The notes below the pieces were generated by a model, which saw only the letters and a program-made list of their open reading frames with translations, made no database searches and had not been told where the DNA came from. From NCBI GenBank assembly GCA_029781855.1, contig JAKOVX010000143.1, forward strand, positions 1 through 51,639: 51,639 bases of DNA, written 5' to 3'. The position numbers and the translations under genes are program-made. Positions 8,955-17,154 of the stretch are shown piece after piece. How positions within the stretch are numbered: position 1 is the stretch's first letter; every line of letters begins with the position of its first letter. The stretch comes from Acidobacteriota bacterium (lineage in GTDB: Bacteria > Acidobacteriota > Blastocatellia > Pyrinomonadales > Pyrinomonadaceae).

Positions 8955-10808
8955 CTACTTGTCCTTCTTATCGTCGACAGGAGCCGATTCGACAGGATCG
9001 GTTATCGAATACGCGGAAAGCTCACCTTTATTCATATTGATCAGCCGGCCGGCAGCATCGTCGACCTCGTAGTCGGGCGTTTTGTCGTTGAATATTATCT
9101 GATTTACCGGTTGTCCTGTCATCAGGCTCACACCTACCAGACCTGACCCCTTGTCATCCTTCGACTTTATCGTGGTCAAGACATAATAGACATTTCCGCT
9201 TGCCTTCGCGGCCGAATACTTCTTCGACATAAAGTCCTGGTAACTCGACATTAGATTTAGAAAATTTGTGTTCTCGTTAAATGCCGAATTGTAGTCGCCT
9301 CGTTGAGCGTAGCCGGCCTCGACGCCCTGAGACAGGGCCGCCGCCGTTATCGTGATCGCGGTCATCACGATCGACTGCCACCCGCTGATGCCCGGAGCGT
9401 CATATTTCGTCGCCCAGGTGATCTCGTGCGTCTTTGGACTGAACGCCAGCAGATGCTGCATACCGCGGGCGACAACCGTTCCGTTTTCCTGCCGGACGAG
9501 GGAAACAGGATTATCTGTTGTGTCCGGCCCCTTCTTCATCAATCCGCCGATCCCGCCGAATGCAACAGCCGCAACCCGTCCAGCCGTCGCTGCCGCACCG
9601 ACCTTGATCTTAAATTTGAGCGGCACCTTGTACGCTTCCCTGACTTTGCCCTGACTAGCAAGGTCGAGGCCGATCAGATTCTTCTCATCCCCGATCAGCA
9701 TCGAATTGTCATCCGGCAAGATGACCATATTCGTGATCGAGTCTTTGGCACCGGTGTAGATCCAGTTCGTATTTCCCGTCGCCATATCGACTGCAACCAC
9801 ACCGATCGGGCCTTTCTTGAGCCATTCACCCTTTTTCCAGCTGAAAAACTGGCCGCCCATGCGTCCAAAAAGCACACCGTTGTAGATCTGCATCTCGGCG
9901 ATTCCGCCTTTGCCAAAATCTTTGGTCGTCCACTTAATGATGCCGGTGTTTTTGTCGATCGCACGCAATACGCCTTGTGCTGAGGTATATATTATGTCGC
10001 CGTCAAAGACGCACTGTCCGTTGGTGTTTTTTAATGAGCCGTCCGTAACGTCATAAAGCGTTTTCCAGATCAGCTTGCCGTCCGCGAGGCTAAACCTGTG
10101 CAAGCCGGCGTAGGTCAAGTAGAGCGAATCGCCGTCCACGATCGGCGGGTTCTCACCACTAAGGTCAAATCGATCGCTCCGGCCGCCGCCCTGTCCGAGG
10201 AACATTGCAGATGTACCGCTGCGCTTCTTCTTTTCGACTCCGTACAGATCAACCTTTTCGGTGTATTCGCTCTGCCAAATGAGGTCACCCGTCGACATTT
10301 TCAATGCGAAAATATCGGGCTTATCCTTGGTTATACGGTTGTCGCGGATGGTCAGGAACACGATCATGTCTTTCTTATAGACAGGCGTCACCTCGACGGT
10401 GTAACCGAGCATTTTCTCGGTTTGCCAAACAGTCGTTCCGGTAAGCGTGTCGATCGCGGTGAGCTTTGTCTTGCGCTGTGCCCAGCCGGAATTGTCCGAG
10501 ATCAGCAGCAGCGGCGTACCCGGCAGCTCGGTGTATTCATTCTCCGAGATCTCGCCAATGTCTGTCCTCTGCCACAGAACCTTTCCGGTCGCACCGTCAA
10601 GCATCGCAACCCCGGCCTGCAACCCAACAGTTACATTGCCGGTTTCCATCAACGAGTACCATTTGGCTCCTTTATAGCTCCAAATCGGCGTACTTGCTCC
10701 CGCTTCAATCGCGCAAGTAGAAAGTACGAAGATCACGCTCAATACGGCAGTCACAACCGATAGACGAACAAAATAGAGCTCTGACATTGCTTTTAACAAT
10801 CGCTGCAT
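8955..10808 (-). CDS. Secreted PQQ-like beta-propeller repeat protein
   Basis: A 617-residue exported protein with an N-terminal hydrophobic segment (about 15-38, ending AGAS) and repeats of the PQQ/quinoprotein-propeller type. Recurring units include DGATGKVLWQ, DTLTGTTVWQ, STGDLIWQ, ADGKLIWK, KNTGIIKWT and ATGNTNWIY, the blade signature G-x-x-x-W. The dehydrogenase active-site elements of true PQQ enzymes are not evident, so a binding or scaffold role such as BamB-like is as likely; function unassigned. The start is ATG 10808 because GGAGGGG sits 8 bases before it. It is monocistronic with its own terminator. Confidence 0.85.
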   Translation of the reverse strand: MQRLLKAMSELYFVRLSVVTAVLSVIFVLSTCAIEAGASTPIWSYKGAKWYSLMETGNVTVGLQAGVAMLDGATGKVLWQRTDIGEISENEYTELPGTPLLLISDNSGWAQRKTKLTAIDTLTGTTVWQTEKMLGYTVEVTPVYKKDMIVFLTIRDNRITKDKPDIFALKMSTGDLIWQSEYTEKVDLYGVEKKKRSGTSAMFLGQGGGRSDRFDLSGENPPIVDGDSLYLTYAGLHRFSLADGKLIWKTLYDVTDGSLKNTNGQCVFDGDIIYTSAQGVLRAIDKNTGIIKWTTKDFGKGGIAEMQIYNGVLFGRMGGQFFSWKKGEWLKKGPIGVVAVDMATGNTNWIYTGAKDSITNMVILPDDNSMLIGDEKNLIGLDLASQGKVREAYKVPLKFKIKVGAAATAGRVAAVAFGGIGGLMKKGPDTTDNPVSLVRQENGTVVARGMQHLLAFSPKTHEITWATKYDAPGISGWQSIVMTAITITAAALSQGVEAGYAQRGDYNSAFNENTNFLNLMSSYQDFMSKKYSAAKASGNVYYVLTTIKSKDDKGSGLVGVSLMTGQPVNQIIFNDKTPDYEVDDAAGRLINMNKGELSAYSITDPVESAPVDDKKDK

Positions 10809-11120
10809 CAAATTTCCCCTCCAGAAAATACCAACATTTTTTGAGATCAAATGAACCGCACCCAATTCGACACTATTCAAATACCCGAGATCGTTGTATC
10901 GAACATCGAGGCCGCAAGAAACTTCGCATTCGAGCGAAGCGTAAGATCAATTCGTTATGGATAAGTTAAGTCGTTTTTACGCCTAAGATAGCGACAAGTC
11001 TAGGTATTTAGGATCTGTTCGTCAAACAGAGCCATATCAAAAGTCCATTTCAGGCTTTTGGGAATTTCACGGTCAACGAACGACACTGTCATTTCCTCGA
11101 ATCAGTCGAAATGTTTGGGT
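10809..11120. other. Intergenic region, no gene seen
   Basis: 312 bases upstream of the PQQ-like gene. It holds that gene's ribosome site and a short TTCGC/GCGAA inverted repeat near 10919-10936. No convincing promoter pair or small gene was found. Confidence 0.5.
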
Positions 11121-11324
11121 TCAAGCCAGCGATTCCGATAGCCCGCTGCTCTCAAACCAGCACCGCGTGCAAAAGCGGTGCTTTTTTCGTTCGTTTGGTG
11201 TGAATTCGGCGGAGAGCGGCAGGCGTTCGGCGAGGAATTTCTCGTCATCAGATAGTTCGTGCCATGCCATTAGACGGTGAAATCCGCATTTCGGACAGAT
11301 CTGTTCATTTTCCAAACCATTCAT
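11121..11324 (-). CDS. Small zinc-ribbon-like protein, hypothetical
   Basis: A 67-residue protein with two Cys pairs, CPKC near residue 10 and CTRC near residue 53, which could hold one zinc ion. Between them is a conserved-looking charged stretch (MAWHELSDDEKFLAERL, then FTPNERKKHRFC). The start ATG 11324 has no good ribosome site. It reads like a real small protein because its composition is balanced and its cysteines are paired. No function can be assigned. Confidence 0.55.
   Translation of the reverse strand: MNGLENEQICPKCGFHRLMAWHELSDDEKFLAERLPLSAEFTPNERKKHRFCTRCWFESSGLSESLA
11160..11187 (+). other. Terminator-like hairpin inside the small zinc-ribbon ORF
   Basis: On the plus strand GCACCGC and GCGGTGC form a 7-bp stem with an 8-base loop, followed by six T. 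It looks like an intrinsic terminator, but no plus-strand gene lies upstream, and on the minus strand it codes for the KHRFCTRC segment. Confidence 0.35.
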
Positions 11325-11500
11325 AGGGTTTTTGAGATTTCGGGGCTACAGTTTACTATCTTAATGTCGTTCGTACGCATTTCGCAGTGCCGCGATCCGG
11401 GAATTAAGATGATAGTTGTCAATTAACCGATCGCTTTCGGAAATCGTGGTTCAACGACACGCCGGTCCATCGATACAAGCCTAATTAGCGGAGAGTTTTA

Positions 11501-11986
11501 ATGTTCACAGTAAAAGCCGGGTACACCGGCGACATAGAGCTGAAGACGAGCGTTGACCGCGTTCGGGATTTCTTCGCGGACATCAACAATTTCGCCGACC
11601 TGATGCCGGGCATCCGGCAGATCCACACGGACGCCAAGGGCGTCGCCCATTGGAAGATCCAGGCCGAAATTCCGTTTGTCGGGCAAATGCTCCAGAAATT
11701 TGCTGTCGAACTCGCCGAGGAGACCGAAGACCGCGTCGAATGGCTGCCGCTTCGTGTCGAGACCGAGAATTTTCTGAGATATTCTGCGGAATTTGTCGAA
11801 AAGGCCAAGAACGTGACGCTTGTTCAGTTCTCACAGATGGTCGAACTGCGACGCAAATCCGCCCGCGACCTGCATTATCTTGCCGGCCTCGCCGGCGAAT
11901 CGCTGATCAGCAGCGAAATGACCAAACGGATCACGGAAATGATCAAGATATTCATCGACCGGGCAAAAGAACGACTAGAAAAGTGA
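11501..11986 (+). CDS. SRPBCC-fold protein (polyketide cyclase/START-like)
   Basis: A 161-residue soluble protein with the helix-grip pattern of the SRPBCC superfamily: a first strand (GYTGDIELKTSVDRVRDFF), a short helix pair (DINNFADLMPGI), strands carrying HWKIQAEIPFVG and RVEWLP, and a long final helix (SEMTKRITEMIKIFIDRAKERL). The family binds hydrophobic ligands; no specific ligand is evident. GGAGAG lies 6 bases before the ATG. It stands alone, convergent with the SDR gene. Confidence 0.75.
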   Translation: MFTVKAGYTGDIELKTSVDRVRDFFADINNFADLMPGIRQIHTDAKGVAHWKIQAEIPFVGQMLQKFAVELAEETEDRVEWLPLRVETENFLRYSAEFVEKAKNVTLVQFSQMVELRRKSARDLHYLAGLAGESLISSEMTKRITEMIKIFIDRAKERLEK

Positions 11987-12032
11987 GTTTGAGCCGATTC
12001 GCTCCGGCTTGCTTCACTGCTTTAGCTCTTCG

Positions 12033-12159
12033 ATCTGCTTCAGTGCTTCAGTGAAGCAAAGACACACTTTCTCTATCGGGAACTCCCCGTAATTATTGAC
12101 CCAAAAGGCAGTCGGCTGTGAAACCGGAGTTTATCTTTGTGAAAGGCACTGAAGCAGAT
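12033..12159. repeat. 14-bp inverted repeat between convergent genes
   Basis: ATCTGCTTCAGTGC (12033-12046) and its exact reverse complement (12146-12159) flank 99 bases. Variants of GCTTCAGTG recur just inside and upstream (12011-12056). It could be a large hairpin terminating both convergent genes or a dispersed repeat unit. Confidence 0.6.
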
Positions 12160-12185
12160 TCGGCTTTAATTGACCGCTTCCGGTA

Positions 12186-12935
12186 TTAGGTGATCGCTCC
12201 GCCGTCGATGATGACGATCTCGCCGCTCATGAAACTATTTCGGTCCGAGGTCATGAATGCGGCGTACTCTGCAAGTTCTTCCGGCCTGCCGACTCGGCCC
12301 TTCGCCACCCAAAAATCGTGCATTTGAAGGAGTCGTTCGGGCAAAGTGTGACCGAGGTCGGTGTCGAAGATACCAGCGGCGATGGCGTTGACGGAAATGC
12401 CAAAGTTTGCTGCCTCACGCGACAGACACTTCGTGAAACCGATCATGGCCGCTTTTGACGTTGCGTAATGGACAGATGTCGGCAGGCTGCGGATAGCTCC
12501 GACAGATGTTATGTTGAGGATCGATCCCGCGCGCTCACGGATCATCTGCTTGTAGAATGGCTTTGTGACGGCAAACAAGCTGTTGACATTCGTGTCCACG
12601 ACCCAGTCCCATGATTTGTCGGTGGTAGTCGCAAAATTATCGGGTTTGTTTACTGCAGCGTTGTTTACGAGGATATTTATCGCTCCCCAGGCCTCTTTGA
12701 TCTCGCGGGCAACGTGTTTCATGCCATAACGGTCGGTAACAGAGACCTTGAAACTCAGGGCACGGCGGCCGTGGGCCTCGATCTTCGCTCTAACCTCATC
12801 AGCCAGGTCTTCGCGTGAATGGTAATTGAACGCGACGTCAGCTCCCTCACGGGCAAAGACCTCACAAATCGCTGCGCCGATACCACGCGTCCCGCCGGAC
12901 ACAAATGCACGTTTTCCTTCAAGTAAAAGGCTCAA
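12186..12935 (-). CDS. Short-chain dehydrogenase/reductase, FabG-like
   Basis: NAD(P)-dependent oxidoreductase of 249 residues, classical SDR. The cofactor motif GGTRGIG is at 14-20, NNAA at about 91-94, catalytic Ser144, and Tyr157/Lys161 in the YATSK motif. Similarity to 3-oxoacyl-ACP reductases is strong in this class, but the substrate is not fixed by sequence. The start is a TTG at 12935, supported by GGAGA 8-9 bases upstream. It is the third minus-strand gene after the radical SAM protein and glycosyltransferase, 94 bases behind the latter, and may share their transcript. Confidence 0.88.
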   Translation of the reverse strand: MSLLLEGKRAFVSGGTRGIGAAICEVFAREGADVAFNYHSREDLADEVRAKIEAHGRRALSFKVSVTDRYGMKHVAREIKEAWGAINILVNNAAVNKPDNFATTTDKSWDWVVDTNVNSLFAVTKPFYKQMIRERAGSILNITSVGAIRSLPTSVHYATSKAAMIGFTKCLSREAANFGISVNAIAAGIFDTDLGHTLPERLLQMHDFWVAKGRVGRPEELAEYAAFMTSDRNSFMSGEIVIIDGGAIT

Positions 12936-13029
12936 TTATGGTTTCTCCGATCGTGTTACTACAACGAATGCAAAGGAAAAGGTTAAATAAATCCCGGTGG
13001 GCTGACAAGCGCCGATGTCAAAAAATGGG

Positions 13030-14205
13030 TCAGGCGGCCTTCGCCGCAGTGAAAGGATGAGGAAGCAGGGCGTTTATCTCCTTGATGATCTGATCCGTCG
13101 AATCCGGCATCGTCATTCCAATGGTCGCAGCCTTCATTCGCGTGTAATCGCCGTTGTTATTAAGTAAATTTTGGATCGTCGGCACGATGTCGCCGGCCTT
13201 TCGCAGCAATATTCCCGCGCCGCGCCGCTCGATCAGCCGGACCGTGCCTGCTTCCTGCGGCATCGGCGGAGTCGTGGCGTCGGCGATGATCGGCAGGCGA
13301 CATGCCAACGCCTCAAAGGTCGTGAGCCCGCCCAATTTCGAGATCATTACGTTCGCGGACTGCATCAGTTTTTCGATCTCGTCAGAATATCCGATGACCT
13401 TTACCGGGAACTTTGCGGTTAGAGCGATCTTTTCCGCCTGTTTCCTCAGCTCCTCATTCTTTCCAGCCAGAAAGATAGCCTGGACGTCCAATTCGCCGCG
13501 AACCAGTTCCTTGAATATCTGCGGGATATTGCCGCCGCCGATCCATCCGGCGTTTACGAAAACCGTAAATTTATCGGGATCAAGGCCATAGAACAGACGT
13601 GCGTTCTGGGCATCTTTCTCATCGACCTCACGAAATTTCGGGTTGACGGGCATACCGGAGATCTTGATCTTCTCGGGTGAGACACCATAGTCCAGAAGCT
13701 GGTCGCGGGCATCCTCGTTTGCAACTAAATACAGCGATACATCGTCACAGGCCCAGCCTTTCCAAAAACCGTAACATGGATCGGTTACAACAGTTACAAG
13801 CGGAACCTGATCTGTTAAATTAAGTTCCCTGAGGATCCGGGCGAATATGTGCTGGGTCAATGGATGAACACTTACGACGACGTGCGGACACCATTTTTCA
13901 AATTGGTCCCGAACGTATCCGATGCAACGTTTATGAAAAAATTCCCTCGTCTCCGGGCGGATCTTATTCATCGCCCAGTAAAGGTACTTCATCCAATGCT
14001 GTTTGTTTTTGAGGACCCAGTTGTAGAGGTTTACGAGTTTGTCGGTGACGTGGTGCGATTCTTCGACTGCCTTTATCACGCGCACGACCGGCGATCCGCC
14101 ATACCAGAATTTCTCCAACCCCTCGGAGATCGCAGCCGCGGCAGAGCGATGCCCGCCGCCGGTATCGGATGAAATTATAAGTATTTTCGGAGCAGAATCT
14201 GGCAT
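13030..14205 (-). CDS. MGDG-synthase/UgtP-like glycosyltransferase (GT28)
   Basis: A 391-residue GT-B fold glycosyltransferase of the diacylglycerol glycosyltransferase family. The N-terminal MGDG-synthase domain starts ILIISSDTGGGHRSAA. The C-terminal sugar-nucleotide domain has NAGWIGGGN and the acceptor-side motif KLGGLTTFEALACRLPII. Members transfer Glc or Gal from a UDP-sugar to diacylglycerol at the inner face of the membrane. No strong ribosome site is seen. It lies 47 bases after the radical SAM gene, likely the same operon, hinting at membrane lipid modification. Confidence 0.85.
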   Translation of the reverse strand: MPDSAPKILIISSDTGGGHRSAAAAISEGLEKFWYGGSPVVRVIKAVEESHHVTDKLVNLYNWVLKNKQHWMKYLYWAMNKIRPETREFFHKRCIGYVRDQFEKWCPHVVVSVHPLTQHIFARILRELNLTDQVPLVTVVTDPCYGFWKGWACDDVSLYLVANEDARDQLLDYGVSPEKIKISGMPVNPKFREVDEKDAQNARLFYGLDPDKFTVFVNAGWIGGGNIPQIFKELVRGELDVQAIFLAGKNEELRKQAEKIALTAKFPVKVIGYSDEIEKLMQSANVMISKLGGLTTFEALACRLPIIADATTPPMPQEAGTVRLIERRGAGILLRKAGDIVPTIQNLLNNNGDYTRMKAATIGMTMPDSTDQIIKEINALLPHPFTAAKAA

Positions 14206-14252
14206 TTATGGCGCCGGGACTTCGTACATTAGGCGATCGGTCAACGGTGGAC

Positions 14253-15413
14253 CTACGCCTTCAAAGCCACTTCCTTAGCAGCCAGAAAACCTGCTTCTTT
14301 CGAAGCCTTCTTCATCTGGCTTTCCAGTTTCTTTATCTTAACTAGATGGCCCGCATTGAACGGAAGCGACGGGTAGAAGCAATTCGATTCGTGCGTACAG
14401 AAGCAACCGGCACCAGCCTCTTTTCGTCGATCCGCCATCAATTCAGTGTTCCACGCCGACTGGAAATTCCAGTCGTAATCTCGCAGGTTAAGGACATCGG
14501 CCTTATTTTCGCACGATGAAAGGGCACCGTTATCGTAAATGACCGCGCCTGCACTTCCCGCGTAGCATTTGAGTTGGGCCTTGTTCTCCTCTTTCGTCTT
14601 AGCGATCAGGTCGTGCATGTATATGTCGACCGCTGCCTTGAAGAAGCCGGAATCTCCACCGTAATTATTCTTCAATGCGGCACTCTTCGTGTCCTCGAGT
14701 ATCATCTGCGAAAGCTGGCCATACCGTTTGTGATCGAAGTTCAACTCGTTAGGATCCGCGGACGGAGGTCTAATGTAATTAATATTTACCTTGTCCGGCT
14801 TGAGGTCATACTTCAGGAAATCATACCAGTCGAAGATCGTATCTTCGTTCGAGTGCATGACGCACGTACAGGTCTGGATGTCGAGCTTCGGATACTGCTC
14901 TTTCTTCATCTGCTGCAGAGTGCGGGCCGTGTGTATCGCTTTGTCCCAACTGCCCTCTTTGCGGCGGATCTTCTCGTGGGCGTCCTTCATTCCATCGATA
15001 CCGAGGGCGACGCTCACATTCAGATTCGGACATTCGTCCATGATCTGGGCGACGTCAGGAAAAATGCGCGGATGGATCTGGCCGTTGGACATCAGGTAAA
15101 CCGAATCGAGTTTGTTGTTCTCGTAAAATGCGCGCACGATCTGCGGCAGGTCCTTCCGGGTAAATGGTTCGCCGCCGGCGAGGACCAGGACCCCGAGATT
15201 GCCTCCGAGTGTCTCGGAGATCTTTGCGATCTCGTCGGTCTTCATCTGAAGCTTCTTACGCGGCCGGTCGTCAAGTTCCTCCGTGAAAAAACAGTGCGTG
15301 CAGCGCATGTCGCAGACACTCGTCACGAGGATATTTAGGAATACCGGCGAGATCGGTTTACCGACCAGAATACTCGCGTATCGTTTGAAAATCTCTTTAG
15401 TAGCAAAATCCAT
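14253..15413 (-). CDS. Radical SAM protein with SPASM-like C-terminus
   Basis: A 386-residue enzyme that would cleave S-adenosylmethionine with a [4Fe-4S] cluster held by C34-x3-C38-x2-C41 (CDMRCTHC). The GGEP motif (LAGGEPFTRKDLP) is intact. The C-terminal third carries C-x12-G-x4-C and then a C-x-C-x5-C group (CFCTHESNC), close to the SPASM/twitch pattern that binds auxiliary clusters in peptide- or protein-modifying members. The start ATG 15413 has AAGGA 6 bases upstream. It is co-directional with the lipid-type glycosyltransferase. Substrate unknown: lipid or peptide are both open. Confidence 0.85.
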   Translation of the reverse strand: MDFATKEIFKRYASILVGKPISPVFLNILVTSVCDMRCTHCFFTEELDDRPRKKLQMKTDEIAKISETLGGNLGVLVLAGGEPFTRKDLPQIVRAFYENNKLDSVYLMSNGQIHPRIFPDVAQIMDECPNLNVSVALGIDGMKDAHEKIRRKEGSWDKAIHTARTLQQMKKEQYPKLDIQTCTCVMHSNEDTIFDWYDFLKYDLKPDKVNINYIRPPSADPNELNFDHKRYGQLSQMILEDTKSAALKNNYGGDSGFFKAAVDIYMHDLIAKTKEENKAQLKCYAGSAGAVIYDNGALSSCENKADVLNLRDYDWNFQSAWNTELMADRRKEAGAGCFCTHESNCFYPSLPFNAGHLVKIKKLESQMKKASKEAGFLAAKEVALKA

Positions 15414-15466
15414 TTTTGATCCTTTTGGCAAGACGCATTTTATTAGATGCAAACGCGTTCATCCAT

Positions 15467-15520
15467 GCTCTAATTTATCTTATTTGAGCGGGTTAGAGCA
15501 ACACGGTCTAACGAGTTAGA
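15467..15520. promoter_or_regulatory. Cluster of TTAGA/TCTAA motifs between divergent radical SAM and desulfurase genes
   Basis: Within 54 bases the pentamer TTAGA or its complement occurs four times: GCTCTAA (15467-15473) is a perfect inverted partner of TTAGAGC (15493-15499), GTTAGA (15492-15497) of TCTAAC (15507-15512), and GTTAGA recurs at 15515-15520. It overlaps a -10-like TAGAAT (15517-15522) six bases before the desulfurase ATG. This looks like an operator for one or both divergent genes; the regulator is unknown. Confidence 0.5.
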
Positions 15521-15528
15521 ATAGTTAT

Positions 15529-16701
15529 ATGTTCCGCAGAGTGTATCTCGATAATAGTGCCACAACAGCTGTCGACCCGGCGGTTGTCGAGGCCATGCTG
15601 CCATATCTGACCGAAGACTACGGCAATGCGTCGAGCATTCATTTTTTTGGCCAGCGGGCCCGAGCCGCAGTCGATAAAGCGAGGCATCAGGTCGCGGACC
15701 TTTTGAATGCTCGACCGAACGAGGTCATTTTCACGTCCGGCGGCACCGAATCGAACAATCTCGCTGTTCGGGGATTTGCTGAAGCGAATCAACAACACGG
15801 GCACCATATCATTTCATCGGTAATAGAGCATTCGGCAGTGAAAACGGTATGTGAGGACTTGGAAGAGAAAGGCTTCGACATAACCTATTTGCCGGTAAAT
15901 GAAGCCGGAATCGTCCGTATTGAAGACGTCGCGGCGGCCGTTCGGGACGATACCATACTGATCACAGTAATGTTAGCCAATAACGAGATCGGCACGCTGC
16001 AGCCGGTCGAAGAGATCGGGCGAATGGTCCGGCAGCTTAAAGATCAGGGACATAGGATTCGATTTCACACCGATGCCGTCCAGGCCGCCGGGAAAATGCC
16101 GGTTGATGTCGAAGCCATTGGCTGTGACCTATTGTCGATCTCAGGACATAAGATATACGCCCCGAAGGGCATCGGGGCACTGTACGTCCGCCGCGGAACG
16201 AGGCTCCATCCTCAAAATATCGGCGGACGCCAGGAACGCGGGATTCGCGGCGGCACCGAATCCGTGCCCAATATCGTTGCGATAGGCAAGGCTGCCGAGA
16301 TGGCTAAACAGGAACTATCAAGCGAAATTGTAAAACTTTCGTCGCTGCTATCACGTTTTGAAAGCAAGGTCGGCGAAAGAGTTCCCGATATCGTGTTCAA
16401 CGGTGACCGCGATAGGAGACTTCCGAATATCTCGAATATTTCCTTCCGAGGAGTAGAAGGTGAGGGCCTCCTCATCAATCTCGATATGCACGGCATCGCT
16501 GTATCGACGGGTTCGGCATGCTCATCCGGCTCGATCGAACCGTCGAGGATAATCGCCGCCCTGGGACGCGATGATCAGCTCGCAAGATCGGCAATTCGCT
16601 TCAGTTTCGGCAAGAACAATTCCGTTGAAGATGTCGACCAGGTATTAGAGGTATTGCCTCATGCCGTCGAGTCCCTCCGAACTCTGTCCCGCAATTCTTG
16701 A
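15529..16701 (+). CDS. Cysteine desulfurase (IscS/NifS family)
   Basis: PLP enzyme that takes sulfur from cysteine for Fe-S clusters or thiolation. The 390-residue protein has the N-terminal YLDNSATT, the aldimine lysine K208 in SGHKIYAPKG, and the persulfide cysteine C331 in STGSACSSGS, all as in group I desulfurases. It is a single gene with no scaffold partner (IscU) beside it. It has no ribosome site; a TAGAAT six bases before the ATG suggests a leaderless transcript. It is divergent from the radical SAM gene, an Fe-S enzyme, which may be meaningful. Confidence 0.93.
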   Translation: MFRRVYLDNSATTAVDPAVVEAMLPYLTEDYGNASSIHFFGQRARAAVDKARHQVADLLNARPNEVIFTSGGTESNNLAVRGFAEANQQHGHHIISSVIEHSAVKTVCEDLEEKGFDITYLPVNEAGIVRIEDVAAAVRDDTILITVMLANNEIGTLQPVEEIGRMVRQLKDQGHRIRFHTDAVQAAGKMPVDVEAIGCDLLSISGHKIYAPKGIGALYVRRGTRLHPQNIGGRQERGIRGGTESVPNIVAIGKAAEMAKQELSSEIVKLSSLLSRFESKVGERVPDIVFNGDRDRRLPNISNISFRGVEGEGLLINLDMHGIAVSTGSACSSGSIEPSRIIAALGRDDQLARSAIRFSFGKNNSVEDVDQVLEVLPHAVESLRTLSRNS

Positions 16702-16720
16702 GCAAGTTCGCTCTCCAAAT

Positions 16721-16756
16721 AAGAAAACGGCCTTGTCGATCTCTCGACAAGGCCGT
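16721..16756 (-). terminator. Strong terminator of the GIIVAG-repeat gene
   Basis: A 13-bp perfect stem (16727-16739 with 16744-16756) with a 4-base loop TCTC. On the minus strand it is followed by TTTTCTT, placing it 46 bases past the stop at 16803. It may also act on the convergent desulfurase transcript, though no T-tract follows on the plus strand. Confidence 0.85.
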
Positions 16757-16802
16757 CCGGCGTGAGGGCCGTTTCCCCCCTTGGATTGTGTGTTAGAACT
16801 AA

Positions 16803-17090
16803 TTAGCCGGCAACGATGATGCCGCAGTTGACGACGGGCTCATCTTTCATTCCGGCAACGATGATGCCAGTGAAACCGGCAACGATGATACCTGTGAAGC
16901 CGGCGACGATGATGCCGTCCAAACCAGCGACGATGATGCCGTCATTCTTGGTGACCTTTTCCGAACAGGGATCCGTTGACGTTCCGCCGTCCTTCATTCC
17001 GGCTACGATGATTCCGTCGTTTGCAAATGCGAATGACGAACCGAGGGTCAAGATTGCTGCGAGTACGAATGTGGTGATTGTCTTTTTCAT
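16803..17090 (-). CDS. Small secreted GIIVAG-repeat protein, unknown function
   Basis: A 95-residue protein not recognised in any named family. Residues 1-23 form a Sec signal peptide (KK, then a hydrophobic core, cleavage expected after AFA). The mature 72 residues contain six exact copies of GIIVAG at 26-31, 51-56, 59-64, 67-72, 75-80 and 90-95; the last copy is the C-terminus. Copies two to five have an 8-residue period. Between them are short polar links (MKD, LD, FT) and two cysteines, C42 and C89. The hexapeptide is hydrophobic and beta-prone, so a fibril, surface coat or membrane peptide is conceivable; this is inference. AGGAGA lies about 8 bases before the ATG. It has its own strong terminator and a sigma-54-type promoter (17155-17170), so it is a real, separately controlled gene. 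Confidence 0.88.
   Translation of the reverse strand: MKKTITTFVLAAILTLGSSFAFANDGIIVAGMKDGGTSTDPCSEKVTKNDGIIVAGLDGIIVAGFTGIIVAGFTGIIVAGMKDEPVVNCGIIVAG
16851..16940 (-). repeat. In-frame tandem repeat, 24-bp period, coding four GIIVAG units
   Basis: Four units of 8 codons encode G-I-I-V-A-G plus two residues. The repeated base pattern is ATCATCGTTGCCGG with silent changes (GTTGC/GTCGC), showing that the protein sequence is kept while codons drift. Two further copies lie outside the tandem block. Confidence 0.9.
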
Positions 17091-17154
17091 TTTTTTCTTC
17101 TCCTAAAGTTTTCTAAAGTTTCGAAGCCTTCCTGCCTCGCTATGCCATTGGTAT

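Noticed and set aside
8743..9072. Plus-strand reading frame after cbiO
   Set aside because: It crosses the terminator and the end of the opposite-strand PQQ-like gene and has no recognisable features.
1609..16701. Nitrogen fixation locus
   Set aside because: A NifA-like activator and a NifS/IscS-like desulfurase are present, but no nif structural genes; both are widespread in non-fixers.
16816..17106. Plus-strand reading frame with PATM repeats
   Set aside because: It is the opposite strand of the GIIVAG-repeat gene, which has the signal peptide, ribosome site, promoter and terminator.
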